Shown here piece by piece: positions 23,155 to 37,244 of a stretch of DNA of 64,000 nt. The DNA comes from Brugia malayi. Lineage: Eukaryota; Nematoda; Chromadorea; Rhabditida; Onchocercidae. A program made the position numbers and the translations under genes. A model generated the notes under the pieces. It searched no databases. It worked only from the letters and a program-made list of their open reading frames with translations, and had not been told where the DNA came from. The DNA lies in the NCBI RefSeq assembly GCF_000002995.4, contig NW_025062476.1, forward strand, positions 62,001-126,000. The letters run 5' to 3'. Position 1 is the stretch's first letter. The number at the start of each line of letters is the position of its first letter.

Positions 23155-24833
23155 ATTATTTCAAATCTAAATATTGATTTTGGTGAAAATTTTATAATTT
23201 GCAAGAGCTTTGGTATATTAAAGGGAGAAAAAATATCTAGTTTTATCAATTTTGATTTTAATTAAATGTTAAAACTATTAAAAAATATCAATTCCTTAAA
23301 AAAAATTAGTTATTTTGAACTCAGTTATTTAATTTTATGCGTTGCATACGTAATAAGAGAATAAACTTTAATAACTAAGTTTTTTTTTTAATATTTGAGA
23401 GGTGAAATTAATAAGATTTTTAATTTGTCGTGGATTTAATTCATTTCTGCAGCTAAAATTAGTTTTTGTTTGTTAAATCCACGATTTTAAAAATCTTATT
23501 AATTTCACCTCTCAAAATATTAAAAAAAAAAAAAAATGACAAAAAAAAAAAACCGTGACAAACAAAGATTTTAATTTATTTTGCTAATGAAATATTGATT
23601 AAAAGTTATTTTTTAATATTTTATGCTGACCAATTGACCGCACCGTGATTGACCAGTACCTATGCAACGCTTATAAATTAATCAATCAAGTTCAAATTAT
23701 CTAATTTTCTTTACGAATTGATGTTTTTTAATATTTTAACATTTAATTAAAGTGAAATTTGGCAATGCCGGAATTTATTTCATAGTTTAATGTACAAGAA
23801 CTTTTAAAAATTATACGACTTTTATAAAATTTCATATTTAAATTTGAAAAAAAAAATTGATTTTAATTGTAAGAATGAGTTAAAACCGTGATAAATTATA
23901 AATTTAATTAATTTTGCTAATCAAATATTGATTAAAACTTAACTTTTAAAGTTTGCTTAATTATTTATGCTGATCAATTCACTAACTGTAAATGACCAGT
24001 ACCCTTGCAATGCATATAAATTAATCATTTAAGCTCAAAATATCTAACTTTTTTAATGAATATATATATATTTTTTAACAGTTTTAACATTTAATTAAAA
24101 TTTGTTATTACTAGAAATTGTTTCGTAGTCTAATATACAAAATATGCTCTGATTCATTGCAAATCATAAAATTTTCATAAAATTCGATCTTAAGATTTCA
24201 AATAAAAATTAATTTTAGCTGCAGAAATGAATTAAATCTGCGACAAACCAAAAATTTTATTAATTTCACTTCTCGAATATTAAAAAAAAAACTAAGTTAT
24301 TAAAGTTTATTTTCTTATTTATGTTGTCAATTGACCACACCGTAAGTGACCGGTACGTATGCAACGCATAAAATTAATCAATTTAGTTCAAAATAACTAA
24401 TTTTTTTTAATGAAATGATATTTTTTAATAGTTTTAATAGTTTTAATTGATATTTTAACAATTGAGTTCAAAATAATAATTGATATTTTTAATAATAATT
24501 GATAATTTTTAAAAACAAACAAAAACTAATTTTAGCTGCAGAAATGAATTAAATCTACGACAAATTAAAAATCTTATTAATTTCACCTCTCAAATATTAA
24601 AAAAAAAACTTAGTTATTAAAGTTTATTCTCTTATTACGTATGCAACGCATAAAATTAAATAACTGAGTTCAAAATAACTAATTTTTTTTAAGGAATTGA
24701 TATTTTTTAATAGTTTTAACATTTAATTAAAATCAAAATTGATAAAACTAGATATTTTTTCTCCCTTTAATATACCAAAGCTCTTGCAAATTATAAAATT
24801 TTCACCAAAATCAATATTTAGATTTGAAATAAT

Positions 24834-24876
24834 GCTTAAGCCTAAGCCTAAATATACCCTAAGCCTAAGCCTAAGC
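24834..24876. repeat. Telomere-like core
   Basis: GCCTAA orientation with the ATATACCC centre; mirror partner of 23112-23154 and direct copy of 20158-20200. Confidence 0.92.
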
Positions 24877-25290
24877 ATTATTTTATTATTTAAAATGTCA
24901 AATGACCACAATATATGTGACCAGTTCTCGCACTATGCGAATATAATGATCAATTTTTTTTTTATTCAATGATATTTTTTAATAGTTTTAACATCCTCTG
25001 AAATTAAATTTTGATAATAGTAGAACTTCTTACCTAGTTTTATATGCAAATACCCGTATAAATTATGGGATTTTTGTAAATGTATTATTTAAATTTGAAA
25101 TATAAATTAATTTTAATTGTAAGAATGAATTAAAATCGTGAAAAATTAAAAATTTAATTAATTTTGCTAATAAAATTTTGATCAAAACTTAATTTTTAAA
25201 GTTTATTTTATTATTTTTGCTGGTCAAATGACCACGATGTATGTGACCAGTACCTACGCAACGCATAAAATTCAATCAATTAAGTACAAA

Positions 25291-26430
25291 ATATCATTGA
25301 AATACGCTTTTGTAATTAAGTTTTGCAGAAAAATTCATCAGCAAAACTATTAAAACTTTCAATTAATAATGGTTTTAATTCAATTTGAGAAATTAAATTA
25401 TTTTGAAATTAATTCATTATGTTATATGCATTGCACTGGGGCGGGTCATATATGGTGTGGCCATTTTATAGTTTAAATATTAATATACGATTTTGTAATT
25501 AAGTTTTGCGAAAAAATTCATCAGCAAAACTATTAATACTTTCAATTAATAATGGTTTTAATTCAATTTGAGAATTTAAAATTTAATTTCAATTCAATTT
25601 CAAATTTATTTTAATTTCAAATTTAAATTTGATTTTTTTAAAAATTTTAGAATTTGTAACAGTTTTCTTACATTTAGCAAGAAAATTTGGTTCTAAATTA
25701 TCATATTTAATTTTAATTAAGTGCCAAAACTTCTAAAAATAGCAATATTTTGAAGTTAATTCATTATTTTGTATGCATTGCACTGGGGCGGGTCATATAT
25801 AGTGTGGTCATTTTATAGTTTAAACATTGAAATACGCTTTTGTAAAAAAGTTTTGCGCAAAAATTCATCAGCAAAACTATTAAAACTTTCAATAATAATA
25901 GTTCTAATTCAATTTGAGTTCTAATTCATTTTAAATTATATTTAATTTCAAATTTAAATTTTGAATTTTTTAAAAATTTTAAATTTTATAACAGTTTTCT
26001 TACATTTAACATGAAAATTGGTTCTATCATTTTTAATTTTAATTAAGTGCCAAAACTACTAAAAATAGCAATATTTTGAAGTTAATTCATTATTTTGTAT
26101 GCATTGCACTGGGGCGGGTCATATATAGTGTGGTCATTTTATAGTTTAAACATTGAAATACGCTTTTATAATTAAGTTTTGCGGAAAAATTCATCAGCAA
26201 AACTATTAAAACTTTCAATTAATAATGGTTCTAATTGAATTTGAGAATTTAAATTAAATTTAATTTCAGATTTAAATTTTGAATTTTTTAAAAATTTTAA
26301 AATTTATAACAGTTTTCTTACATTTAACATGAAAATTGGTTCTAAATTATCATTTTTAATTTTAATTAAGTGCCAAAACTTCTAAAAATAGCAATATTTT
26401 GAAGTTAATTCATTATGTTATATGCATTGC
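25291..26430 (-). repeat. Family 2 satellite in arm B, inner block
   Basis: Mirror of 21551-22690. The tandem unit B begins within it, near 25760. Confidence 0.85.
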
Positions 26431-26814
26431 AGTTTTATGCGTTGCATAGGTGCCGGTCACACACATCGTGGTCATTTGACCTGCAATAATAATAAAATAA
26501 ACTTTAGAGGTTAAGTTTCAATCAATATTTTATTGGCAAAATTAATTTAATTTTTAATTTATCACGATTCCTATTCATTCTTACAATTAAAATAAATTTA
26601 TATTTCAAATTTAAATAACCCATTTATAAAATTCCCATAATTTGTACAGGTATTTGCATATTAAACTAGGTAAGAAGTCTTATTATGATCAAAATTTAAT
26701 TTTAAAGGATGTTAAAACTATTAAAAATTATCATTTAATAAAAAAAAATTGATTATTATATACGCATAGTGCTTGAACATTGTAGTCATTTGACATCTTA
26801 AATAATAAAATAAT

Positions 26815-26857
26815 GCTTAGGCTTAGGCTTAGTGTATACTTAGGCTTAGGCTTAAGC
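26815..26857. repeat. Telomere-like core, GTGTATAC centre
   Basis: Mirror of 21131-21173. Confidence 0.92.
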
Positions 26858-27787
26858 TTTATTTCAAATCTAAACATTGATTTTGGTGAATATTTTATAA
26901 TTTGGAAAAGAGTTTTTGTATATTAAACGGGAAAATAATTTCTTGTTTTATCAATTATGATTTTAATTAAATGTTAAAACTATTAAAAAATGTCAATTCA
27001 TAAAAAAAATTAGTTATTTTGAACTCAATTGATTAATTCGATGCATTGCATACGTACCGGTCGCTTATGGTGTGGTCAATTGACAACATAAATAAGAAAA
27101 TAAACTTTAATAACTAAGTTTTTTTTTTAATATTCGAGAAGTGAAATTAATAAAATTTTTGGTTTGTCGCAGATTTAATTCATTTCTGCAGCTAAAATTA
27201 ATTTTTATTTGAAATCTTAAGATCGAATTTTATGAAAATTTTATGATTTGCAATGAATCAGAGCATATTTTGTATATTAGACTACGAAACAATTTCTAGT
27301 AATAACAAATTTTAATTAGATGTTAAAACTGTTAAAATATATATATATATATATTCATTAAAAAAGTTAGATATTTTGAGCTTAAATGATTAATTTATAT
27401 GCATTGCAAGGGTACTGGTCATTTACAGTTGGTCAATTTATCAGCATAAATAATTCAGTAAACTTTAAAAATGAAATTTCAATCAATATTTGACTAGCGG
27501 GATTGATTAAATTTTTAATTTTTGACGGTTTTAATTCATTCTTACAATTAAAATTAATTTATATTTCAAATTTAAATAATACATTTACAAAAATCCCATA
27601 ATTTATACGGGTATTTGCATATAAAACTAGGTAAGAAGTTCTACTATTATCAAAATTTAATTTCAGAGGATGTTAAAACTATTAAAAAATATCATTGAAT
27701 AAAAAAAAAATTGATTATTATATTCGCATAGTGCGTGAACTGGTCACACACATTGTGGTCATTTGACATTTTAAATAATAAAATAAT

Positions 27788-27830
27788 GCTTAGGCTTAGG
27801 CTTAGGGTATATTTAGGCTTAGGCTTAAGC
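27788..27830. repeat. Telomere-like core, GGGTATAT centre
   Basis: Mirror of 20158-20200. Confidence 0.92.
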
Positions 27831-29817
27831 ATTATTTCAAATCTAAATATTGATTTTGGTGAAAATTTTATAATTTGCAAGAGCTTTGGTATATTAAAGG
27901 GAGAAAAAATATCTAGTTTTATCAATTTTGATTTTAATTAAATGTTAAAACTATTAAAAAATATCAATTCCTTAAAAAAAATTAGTTATTTTGAACTCAG
28001 TTATTTAATTTTATGCGTTGCATACGTAATAAGAGAATAAACTTTAATAACTAAGTTTTTTTTTTAATATTTGAGAGGTGAAATTAATAAGATTTTTAAT
28101 TTGTCGTGGATTTAATTCATTTCTGCAGCTAAAATTAGTTTTTGTTTGTTTTTAAAAATTATCAATTATTATTAAAAATATCAATTATTATTTTGAACTC
28201 AATTGTTAAAATATCAATTAAAACTATTAAAACTATTAAAAAATATCATTTCATTAAAAAAAATTAGTTATTTTGAACTAAATTGATTAATTTTATGCGT
28301 TGCATACGTACCGGTCACTTACGGTGTGGTCAATTGACAACATAAATAAGAAAATAAACTTTAATAACTTAGTTTTTTTTTTAATATTCGAGAAGTGAAA
28401 TTAATAAAATTTTTGGTTTGTCGCAGATTTAATTCATTTCTGCAGCTAAAATTAATTTTTATTTGAAATCTTAAGATCGAATTTTATGAAAATTTTATGA
28501 TTTGCAATGAATCAGAGCATATTTTGTATATTAGACTACGAAACAATTTCTAGTAATAACAAATTTTAATTAGATGTTAAAACTGTTAAAATATATATAT
28601 ATATATATTCATTAAAAAAGTTAGATATTTTGAGCTTAAATGATTAATTTATATGCATTGCAAGGGTACTGGTCATTTACAGTTGGTCAATTTATCAGCA
28701 TAAATAATTCAGTAAACTTTAAAAATGAAATTTCAATCAATATTTGACTAGCGGGATTGATTAAATTTTTAATTTTTGACGGTTTTAATTCATTCTCACA
28801 ATTAAAATTAATTTTTATTTCAAATTTAAATATCATATTTTATGAATATTCAATGATTTATTAGGGTTTTGTATATTAAACAGTAAAATGAATCCCTGTA
28901 TTGTCAAAATTTATTTTAATTAAATGTTAATATATTATAAATATCAATTCTTTAAAAAAAAAATAGATAATTTGAGCTTAATTGATTAATTTATAAGCGT
29001 TCCATAGCACTGGTTATTTACGGTGTAGTCATTTGACCAACACTAATAATAAAATAAACTTTAATAATTAACTTTTAATCAATATTTTATTTGCAAAATT
29101 AATTAAATTCTTTATTTGTCATAGGTTTATTTCATTCTTATAATTATAATTAATTTTTTTTCCAACTTTAAATACCATAATTTATAAAAATTGTATAATT
29201 TTTGAAAGTTTTTGTATATTAGACTATGAAATAAATGCCAGAATTGTCAAAATTTAATCTAGTTAAATGTTATAATATTGAGAAATATCAATTCATTAAA
29301 AACAAAGAGATATTTTGAACTTAATTGATTAATTTGTGTGCATTGCATAGTACTGGTCACATACATCGTGGTCATTTGATCAGCGTAAATAATTAAATAA
29401 TCTTTAATAATTACGTTTTGAATGATATTTCAGTAGCAAAATTAATTAAATTCCTTACTTGTCACTGCTCTAATTCATTCTTATAACTAAAATTAATTTT
29501 TATTTCAAATATAAATATCAAATTTTATGAAAATTCAATAATTTATTAGAGTTTTGTATATTAAACTGTAAAATAAATTTCAGTAATGTCAAAAACTTAT
29601 TTTAATGAAAAATTAAAATAATGAAAAATATTAATTCATTAAAAAATAGGCATTTTGAACTTAATTGATTAATTTATAAGAGTTGCATAGGTACTGGTCA
29701 TTTACGGCTGGTCATTTGATCATTTAGATAATAAACTAAACTTTAATGTTTAAGTTGTAAAAAATATTTGAGTAGGAATGTTAATAAAATTTCTAATTTC
29801 TTAATGAGTAAAATTTC

Positions 29818-30027
29818 TTATGAATTTCAGTGGGGTGCACGGATAATTATAGTAGTAGGCAGTGTAATAGGGTTAAGCTATTGTAGGGTTAGGGTTCAAT
29901 TTTATAGGTCTGTCACTTTTAGTAATAGTTAGAATTGTGGGTTCAGCTTTGCTAGCGCTTGTAGCTATAGGATTGCTGCTATCGCAATGACATTAACGAA
30001 AAAGAGGGAAGGAAAGACTTAAGTAAT
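29818..30027 (+). other. Unassigned left part of module copy B
   Basis: Same content as 17963-18170 on the other strand, with the VGSALLALVAIGLLLSQ membrane-type segment (about 29940-29985) and TAGGGTTAGGGTT near 29883. No function can be given. Confidence 0.4.
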
Positions 30028-30172
<145 letters not shown>

Positions 30173-30230
30173 CTGATGATCTCTATGTCATCAGCAAGTG
30201 TTGCTATGAGTTTGTCTTGTTGCAACCGCA

Positions 30231-30459
30231 AGTGCTGCTATTCTTCTTGGTGTATTTGCAACTTGGTGGGAAATAGCAGTGGTAGATTATTACTCAAAAG
30301 CAATGCTTGAAAAGAATCAAAAGTGGAGAGAGATATGAAGAATTATTTGCCTTCTTAAAGAGTTCAAAAGCCTATATAAAAGGCACGCATATGACATTTG
30401 CAGATATTTTCAATCCGCAGGAAATTGCAGATCTAATCAGTTACTTGAGTGTCAAGTAA
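30231..30459 (+). pseudogene. Cytochrome c C-terminal fragment, module copy B
   Basis: Partner of 17634-17862. The stop codon is at 30457-30459. It starts about 60 bases after the CAG tract, so the tract expansion lies outside the recognisable cytochrome part. Confidence 0.75.
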
Positions 30460-30489
30460 ACGATAGTCAGGTTGCTATACCAAAATAAC

Positions 30490-31212
30490 ATGGATTACAG
30501 CATTACTTTGCTTGATGAAAACAGTAAGTACATAGCACATTGCGAGCTACAAAGGAAAAAAAAAAGCTTCCATAGTCTTTTTCAGTGGATTTTCACTCAA
30601 TATGAACGGAATTAGAACAGCTGCTATTTAAAAATTTTGTCAAGAAACTCATATAGCATTTGTGTTATTTGATTACTTTGGTCATGGTTATTGGTTAGTC
30701 AGGTGCTGATTACACTGATTACACGATGAGTGATTGGCAAAAAAATTGTGTTAGAGTAACTCGTAACGGCAAGCAAATAATTATAGGTTCAAGCATGAGA
30801 CGGTGCCTGATGTTGCTCACTACTCTCCAACTTTCAGAAAGAATTGCAGCACTAATTGGTATATCGTCTGCTCCTGACTTTACTGAAGATTTAATATTCT
30901 ATCAGTTATCCGAAAGCAAAAAGAAGAATTAGATTCTAAAGGAGTAATAGATTTTACTTCTGAGCATTAAATATACAAAATAACTAAAAGCTTGGTATAG
31001 AAGATGAAGATGGCAAAAAAAGCTTCTTTTAAATAAAGAGGCAATAGATATATAAACTGCCCTATGCGTTTATTGACGATAATGCTATATTCCTTACCAA
31101 CTTCGTTAAATTTAGTCAAGAAGTTGAGGTGCATCTGATGAAGACAGTAGGTTGAACATAACATGTCTGACAATCGTTTATTGGAATTTTCAGATGATTT
31201 AGAGAGTTTTTG
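30490..31212 (+). pseudogene. Alpha/beta hydrolase pseudogene, module copy B
   Basis: Partner of 16881-17603; ATG at 30490. The longest open piece is 30726-30932, with the altered nucleophile elbow GSSMRR and the motif SSAPDFTEDLI. The same stop after RTAAI and the same shifts as copy A show that decay came before duplication. Confidence 0.82.
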
Positions 31213-31255
31213 CTGTGTTTAGGACTCATCATTTTGCAAGGGAGATTTCATTTGG

Positions 31256-31631
31256 GAGAGCGACCAGAACCGAACTAAGCGCACTCAGTGCCATAAACTG
31301 ATTGTCCTACCAACTGAGCCAATACCCACTTAAATGGTTGGTTTGGGGAGTTTTTGTTGGCTAATTAAAGACTCACAATAATACAGAGGAGATTTTAAGT
31401 GAGGCAGCGAGCAGAGCCGAGCTAGCCGCACTCAATGCCACAAGCTGATGCCCTACGAACTGAGCCACACCCACTCGGATTATTCAAGGAGCCTTTGCTG
31501 GCTGTGTAATTGCACACTAATTTAGTACTCATCATAAGGCAGGGAACAATCTTCCTGAAGAGAGTGAGCAGAGCCGAACTAGCCGCACTCAGTACCACAA
31601 GCTGATGCTCTACCGACTGAGCCACACTGAC
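31256..31631 (-). repeat. tRNA-like trimer heads, copy B
   Basis: Minus-strand heads at 31560-31631 (unit 1), 31403-31474 (unit 2) and 31256-31329 (unit 3). Same arms and anticodon states as copy A. Confidence 0.6.
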
Positions 31632-31699
31632 CAAAGCAGTTTGTCTCTCATACATAAGTACAAAAAGAAAGCAAAAAAAGTCAATGGATTATTTAAGCA

Positions 31700-32262
31700 A
31701 TTGACTATTGACTCTTTTACTTCAGACTGTGTTGTTCCCCTGATAAAACAGTTGCAGAAGCAATTTCATTATTGAAAAATCTTTTGGTATTCCTGTGGTT
31801 GATCAATGCAAGTTAGTCAGAGTTTTAATTAACAGAGATATAAGGTTTGTTGATGGTTAAAAAAATCAGAAAAAAGTATAAAAGTCCCCGAGGTAATGAC
31901 AAAAGAGAAGTTAGTTACAATACGGGAGCGCTTCAGCAATGAAACTATTGCATGAGAATAGAATAGAAAAGCTTTGGTCATAGATGAAAACTCCTACTCT
32001 ATAGATTTGATCACAGTTAAAGATATTAAGAAATGCAATAGATACCCTAATTCATGTAATGATACTTAAGAGCGGTTCAGAGTTGCCGCTGCAATTGGTA
32101 CTGGTAAAAAGGATGGTATAGAAAGATGTGAAACTATGGTCAGAGAAGAGATTGACGTAATTGATGTTGATGCAGGTGTTGATGCAATGAAGATTAGAAT
32201 GGAACCTAGATCAACATGCACAACAAGTAGTGGGTGTAAGTGTGTCACAATTTTCTGTAATT
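31700..32262 (+). pseudogene. guaB: IMP dehydrogenase remnant, module copy B
   Basis: Partner of 15831-16393, with the same internal deletion, the same stops and the same changed active-site loop. It differs from copy A at 31707 (A here; the copy A minus strand reads G). The minus-strand open frame at 32066-32248 is a shadow of this remnant. Confidence 0.88.
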
Positions 32263-32489
32263 CAAAACGTTACAAAAACATGTAAAGCAAGAAAAGTAAG
32301 ATTGACTATCAAATTTTAATTTAGTTAAGTATAAAAAATATTAAAAAAATAGAGAATTAGAAACTAATTTAATATTTTATATGCATAGTGCGGGAACTGG
32401 TCACATACATTGTCATCACAGAAAAGTGAATTGGTAGATTACTTATCTTATCCAATAGATTCCAACATTTATCTTTATTGGCTCGTTGC

Positions 32490-32668
32490 TGTTCCTTTTA
32501 AAAGAAACGCAAACAGGTAACACAAAAAGAAGGTAACAGAACTATAAGCTTTGGCAAATCAAAAGCTACGCTCATGACTAGCGGAGAAAAGTGACATTTG
32601 ATAATGTTGCTGGGATTGATGAAGCAGAAGAAGAGTTAGTAGAAATCGTTCACTTTCTAGAGCAGAGA
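32490..32668 (+). pseudogene. ftsH: FtsH fragment, module copy B
   Basis: Partner of 15425-15603. It differs at 32541 (A, where the copy A minus strand has G). Family 2 satellite follows at once (GAGCGGGTCATATATAGTGT). Confidence 0.83.
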
Positions 32669-35600
32669 GCGGGTCATATATAGTGTGGTCATTTTATAGT
32701 TTAAATATTAGAATACGCTTTCCTAATTAAGTTTTGCGCAAAAATTCATCAGCAAAACTATTGAAAGTTTCAATTAATGATGGTTTTAATTCAATTCGAG
32801 AATTTAAATTAAATTTAACTTCAATTTGAAATTTTGAATTTTTTAAAAATTTTATAATTTATAACAGTTTTCTTACATTTAACATGAAAATTGGTTCTAT
32901 CAATTTTAATTTTAATTAAGTGCCAAACTACTAAAAATAGCAATATTTTGAAGTTAATTCATTATTTTGTATGCATTGCACTGGGGCGGGTCATATATAG
33001 TGTGGTCATTTTATAGTTTAAACATTGAAATACGCTTTTGTAAAAAAGTTTTGCGCAAAAATTCATCAGCAAAACTATTAAAACTTTCAATAATAATAGT
33101 TCTAATTCAATTTGAGAATTTAAATTATATTTAATTTCAAATTTAAATTTTGAATTTTTTAAAAATTTTAAATTTTATAACAGTTTTCTTACATTTAACA
33201 TGAAAATTGGTTCTATCATTTTTAATTTTAATTAAGTGCCAAAACTACTAAAAATAGCAATATTTTGAAGTTAATTCATTATGTGATATGCATTGCACTG
33301 GGGCGGGTCATATATGGTGTGGTCATTTTATGGTTTAAATAATAAAATTCGCTTTTGTAATTAAGTTTTGCGGAAAAATTCATCAGCAAAACCATTAAAA
33401 CCTTCAATTAATAATGGTTTTAATTCAATTTGAGAATTTAAATTAAATTTAATTTCGAATTTAAATTTTGAATTTTTTAAAAATTTTAAAATTTATAACA
33501 GTTTTCTTACATTTAACATGAAATTTGGTTCTAAATTATCATTTTTAATTTTAATTAAGTGCCAAAACTATTAAAAATAGCAATATTTTGAAGTTAATTC
33601 ATTATGTTATATGCATTGCACTGGGACGGGTCATATATAGTGTGGTCATTTTATAGTTTAAACATTGAAATACGCTTTTATAATTAAGTTTTGCGCAAAA
33701 ATTCATCAGCAAAACTATTAAAAACTTCAATTAATAATGGTTTTAATTCAATTTCAAATTTAAATTTTGAAATTTTTAAAAATTTTAAAATTTGTAACAG
33801 TTTTCTTACATTTAACAAGAAAATTGGTTCTAAATTATCCTTTTTAAATTTAATTAAGTGCCAAAGCTACTAAAAATAGCAATAATTCATTATGTTGTAT
33901 GCATTGCACCGGGGCGGGACAAATATGGTGTGGTCATTTTATAGTTTAAATATTAAAATTCGCTTTTGTAATTAAGTTTTGCGGAAAAATTCATCAGCAA
34001 AACCATTAAAACCTTCAATTAATAATGGTTTTAATTCAATTTGAGAATTTAAATTAAATTTAATTTCGAATTTAAATTTTGAATTTTTTAAAAATTTTAA
34101 AATTTATAACAGTTTTCTTACATTTAACATGAAATTTGGTTCTAAATTATCATTTTTAATTTTAATTAAGTGCCAAAACTATTAAAAATAGCAATATTTT
34201 GAAGTTAATTCATTATGTTATATGCATTGCACTGGGACGGGTCATATATAGTGTGGTCATTTTATAGTTTAAACATTGAAATACGCTTTTATAATTAAGT
34301 TTTGCGCATAAATTCATCAGCAAAACTATTAAAAACTTCAATTAATAATGGTTTTAATTCAATTTCAAATTTAAATTTTGAAATTTTTAAAAATTTTAAA
34401 ATTTGTAACAGTTTTCTTACATTTAACAAGAAAATTGGTTCTAAATTATCCTTTTTAAATTTAATTAAGTGCCAAAGCTACTAAAAATAGCAATAATTCA
34501 TTATGTTGTATGCATTGCACCGGGGCGGGACAAATATGGTGTGGTCATTTTATAGTTTAAATATTAAAATGGGCTTTTATAATTAAGTTTTGCGCATAAA
34601 TTCATCAGCAAAATTAATAAAACTTTCAATTAATAATGGTTTTAATTCAATTTGAGAATTTAAATTAAATTTAATTTCGAATTTAAAATTTGAATTTTTT
34701 AAAAATTTTATAATTTGTAACAGTTTTCTTACATTTAACATGAAAATTGGTTCTAAATTATCAATTTTAATTTTAATTAAGTGCCAAACTACTAAAAATA
34801 GCAATATTTTGAAGTTAATTCATTATTTTGTATGCATTGCACTGGGGCGGGTCATATATAGTGTGGTCATTTTATAGTTTAAACATTGAAATACGCTTTT
34901 ATAATTAAGTTTTGCGCAAAAATTCATCAGCAAAACCATTAAAACCTTCAATTAATAATGGTTTTAATTCAATTTGAGAATTTAAATTAAATTTAATTTC
35001 GAATTTAAATTTTGAATTTTTTAAAAATTTTAAAATTTATAACAGTTTTCTTACATTTAACATGAAATTTGGTTCTAAATTATCATTTTTAATTTTAATT
35101 AAGTGCCAAAACTATTAAAAATAGCAATATTTTGAAGTTAATTCATTATTTTGTATGCATTGCACTGGGGCGGGTCATATATAGTGTGGTCATTTTATAG
35201 TTTAAACATTGAAATACGCTTTTGTAAAAAAGTTTTGCGCAAAAATTCATCAGCAAAACTATTAAAACTTTCAATAATAATAGTTCTAATTCAATTTGAG
35301 TTCTAATTCATTTTAAATTATATTTAATTTCAAATTTAAATTTTGAATTTTTTAAAAATTTTAAATTTTATAACAGTTTTCTTACATTTAACATGAAAAT
35401 TGGTTCTATCATTTTTAATTTTAATTAAGTGCCAAAACTACTAAAAATAGCAATATTTTGAAGTTAATTCATTATTTTGTATGCATTGCACTGGGGCGGG
35501 TCATATATAGTGTGGTCATTTTATAGTTTAAACATTGAAATACGCTTTTATAATTAAGTTTTGCGGAAAAATTCATCAGCAAAACTATTAAAACTTTCAA

Positions 35601-35812
35601 TTAATAATGGTTCTAATTGAATTTGAGAATTTAAATTAAATTTAATTTCAGATTTAAATTTTGAATTTTTTAAAAATTTTAAAATTTATAACAGTTTTCT
35701 TACATTTAACATGAAAATTGGTTCTAAATTATCATTTTTAATTTTAATTAAGTGCCAAAACTTCTAAAAATAGCAATATTTTGAAGTTAATTCATTATGT
35801 TATATGCATTGC
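32669..35812 (-). repeat. Family 2 satellite between modules B and C
   Basis: About ten monomers of roughly 290-320 bp, minus orientation. A two-monomer block of about 611 bp is repeated almost perfectly (33330-33940 and 33941-34550), so there is a higher-order repeat within the array. Its open frames (for example 33691-33873 and 34583-34804) are satellite frames, not genes. Confidence 0.88.
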
Positions 35813-36196
35813 AGTTTTATGCGTTGCATAGGTGCCGGTCACACACATCGTGGTCATTTGACCTGCAATAATAATAAAATAAACTTTAGAGGTTAAGTTT
35901 CAATCAATATTTTATTGGCAAAATTAATTTAATTTTTAATTTATCACGATTCCTATTCATTCTTACAATTAAAATAAATTTATATTTCAAATTTAAATAA
36001 CCCATTTATAAAATTCCCACAATTTGTACAGGTATTTGCATATTAAACTAGGTAAGAAGTCTTATTATGATCAAAATTTAATTTTAAAGGATGTTAAAAC
36101 TATTAAAAATTATCATTTAATAAAAAAAAATTGATTATTATATACGCATAGTGCTTGAACATTGTAGTCATTTGACATCTTAAATAATAAAATAAT

Positions 36197-36239
36197 GCTT
36201 AGGCTTAGGCTTAGTGTATACTTAGGCTTAGGCTTAAGC
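36197..36239. repeat. Telomere-like core, unit C first
   Basis: GTGTATAC centre; direct copy of 26815-26857. Confidence 0.92.
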
Positions 36240-37201
36240 TTTATTTCAAATCTAAACATTGATTTTGGTGAATATTTTATAATTTGGAAAAGAGTTTTTG
36301 TATATTAAACGGGAAAATAATTTCTTGTTTTATCAATTATGATTTTAATTAAATGTTAAAACTATTAAAAAATGTCAATTCATAAAAAAAATTAGTTATT
36401 TTGAACTCAATTGATTAATTCGATGCATTGCATACGTACCGGTCGCTTATGGTGTGGTCAATTGACAACATAAATAAGAAAATAAACTTTAATAACTAAG
36501 TTTTTTTATAATATTAGAGAAGTGAAATCAATTAAATTCAAATTAACAATTAAAATTTTATAATTAAGTTTTGCTCAAAAATTCGTCAGCAAAATTAATA
36601 AAACTTTCAATTAATCATGGTTTTAATCAATTTAAGGTTCAAAATTAAATTTAATTTCAAATTTAAATTTTGAATTTTTTAAAAATTTTAAAATTTGTAA
36701 TAGTTTTCTTAGATTTAACAAGAAAATTGGTTCTAAATTATCATTTTTTATTTTAATTTAGTGCCAAAACTGCAAAAAATAGCAATATTTTGATGTTAAT
36801 TCATTATGTTATATGCATTGCAGTTTTATGCGTTCCATAGGTACCGATCACGCACATCGTGGTCATTTGACCAGCAATAATAATAAAATAAACTTTAGAA
36901 GTTAAGTTTCAATCAATATTTTATTGGCAAAATTAAATTTTTAATTTATCACGATTCCTATTCATTCTTACAATTAAAATAAATTTATATTTCAAATTTA
37001 AATAACCCATTTATAAAATTCCCACAATTTGTACAGGTATTTGCATATTAAACTAGGTAAGAAGTCTTATTATGATCAAAATTTAATTTTAAAGGATGTT
37101 AAAACTATTAAAAATTATCATTTAATAAAAAAAAATTGATTATTATATACGCATAGTGCTTGAACATTGTAGTCATTTGACATCTTAAATAATAAAATAA
37201 T

Positions 37202-37244
37202 GCTTAGGCTTAGGCTTAGTGTATACTTAGGCTTAGGCTTAAGC
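37202..37244. repeat. Telomere-like core, unit C second
   Basis: GTGTATAC centre; created by the 1.0 kb local duplication (offset 1005 from the core at 36197). Confidence 0.92.

Larger units (their letters stand above)
15374..23474 (+). repeat. Left arm of long inverted repeat (copy A)
   Basis: Matches 24514-32719 in reverse complement. Paired positions sum to 47988 inside the CTG tract and 48093 outside it. The 105-base difference equals the difference in CAG length between arms. Outside the tract I found only single-base differences such as 16386 (C, partner T on the same strand) and 15552 (C, partner T). Arm borders were set by eye and may be off by tens of bases. The arm holds family 2 satellite, the bacterial module, family 1 satellite, family 2 satellite and inverted family 1. 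Confidence 0.88.
22691..25290. repeat. Palindrome centre: family 1 satellite in both orientations
   Basis: Minus-oriented family 1 from 22691 to about 23475, then plus-oriented to 25290. 23016-23249 and 24739-24972 encode the same 77-codon frame in opposite directions. The junction at about 23474-23560 is messy (TTAAATCCACGATTTTAAAA, then A15), which looks like a break repaired at the hairpin centre. Confidence 0.85.
26431..29817 (-). repeat. Family 1 satellite in arm B
   Basis: Mirror of 18171-21550, minus orientation, and repeated directly near 35813-40204. Confidence 0.85.

Noticed and set aside
29883..29897. TTAGGGTTAGGG-like motif in the module
   Set aside because: Only two units and not the nematode hexamer; likely chance.
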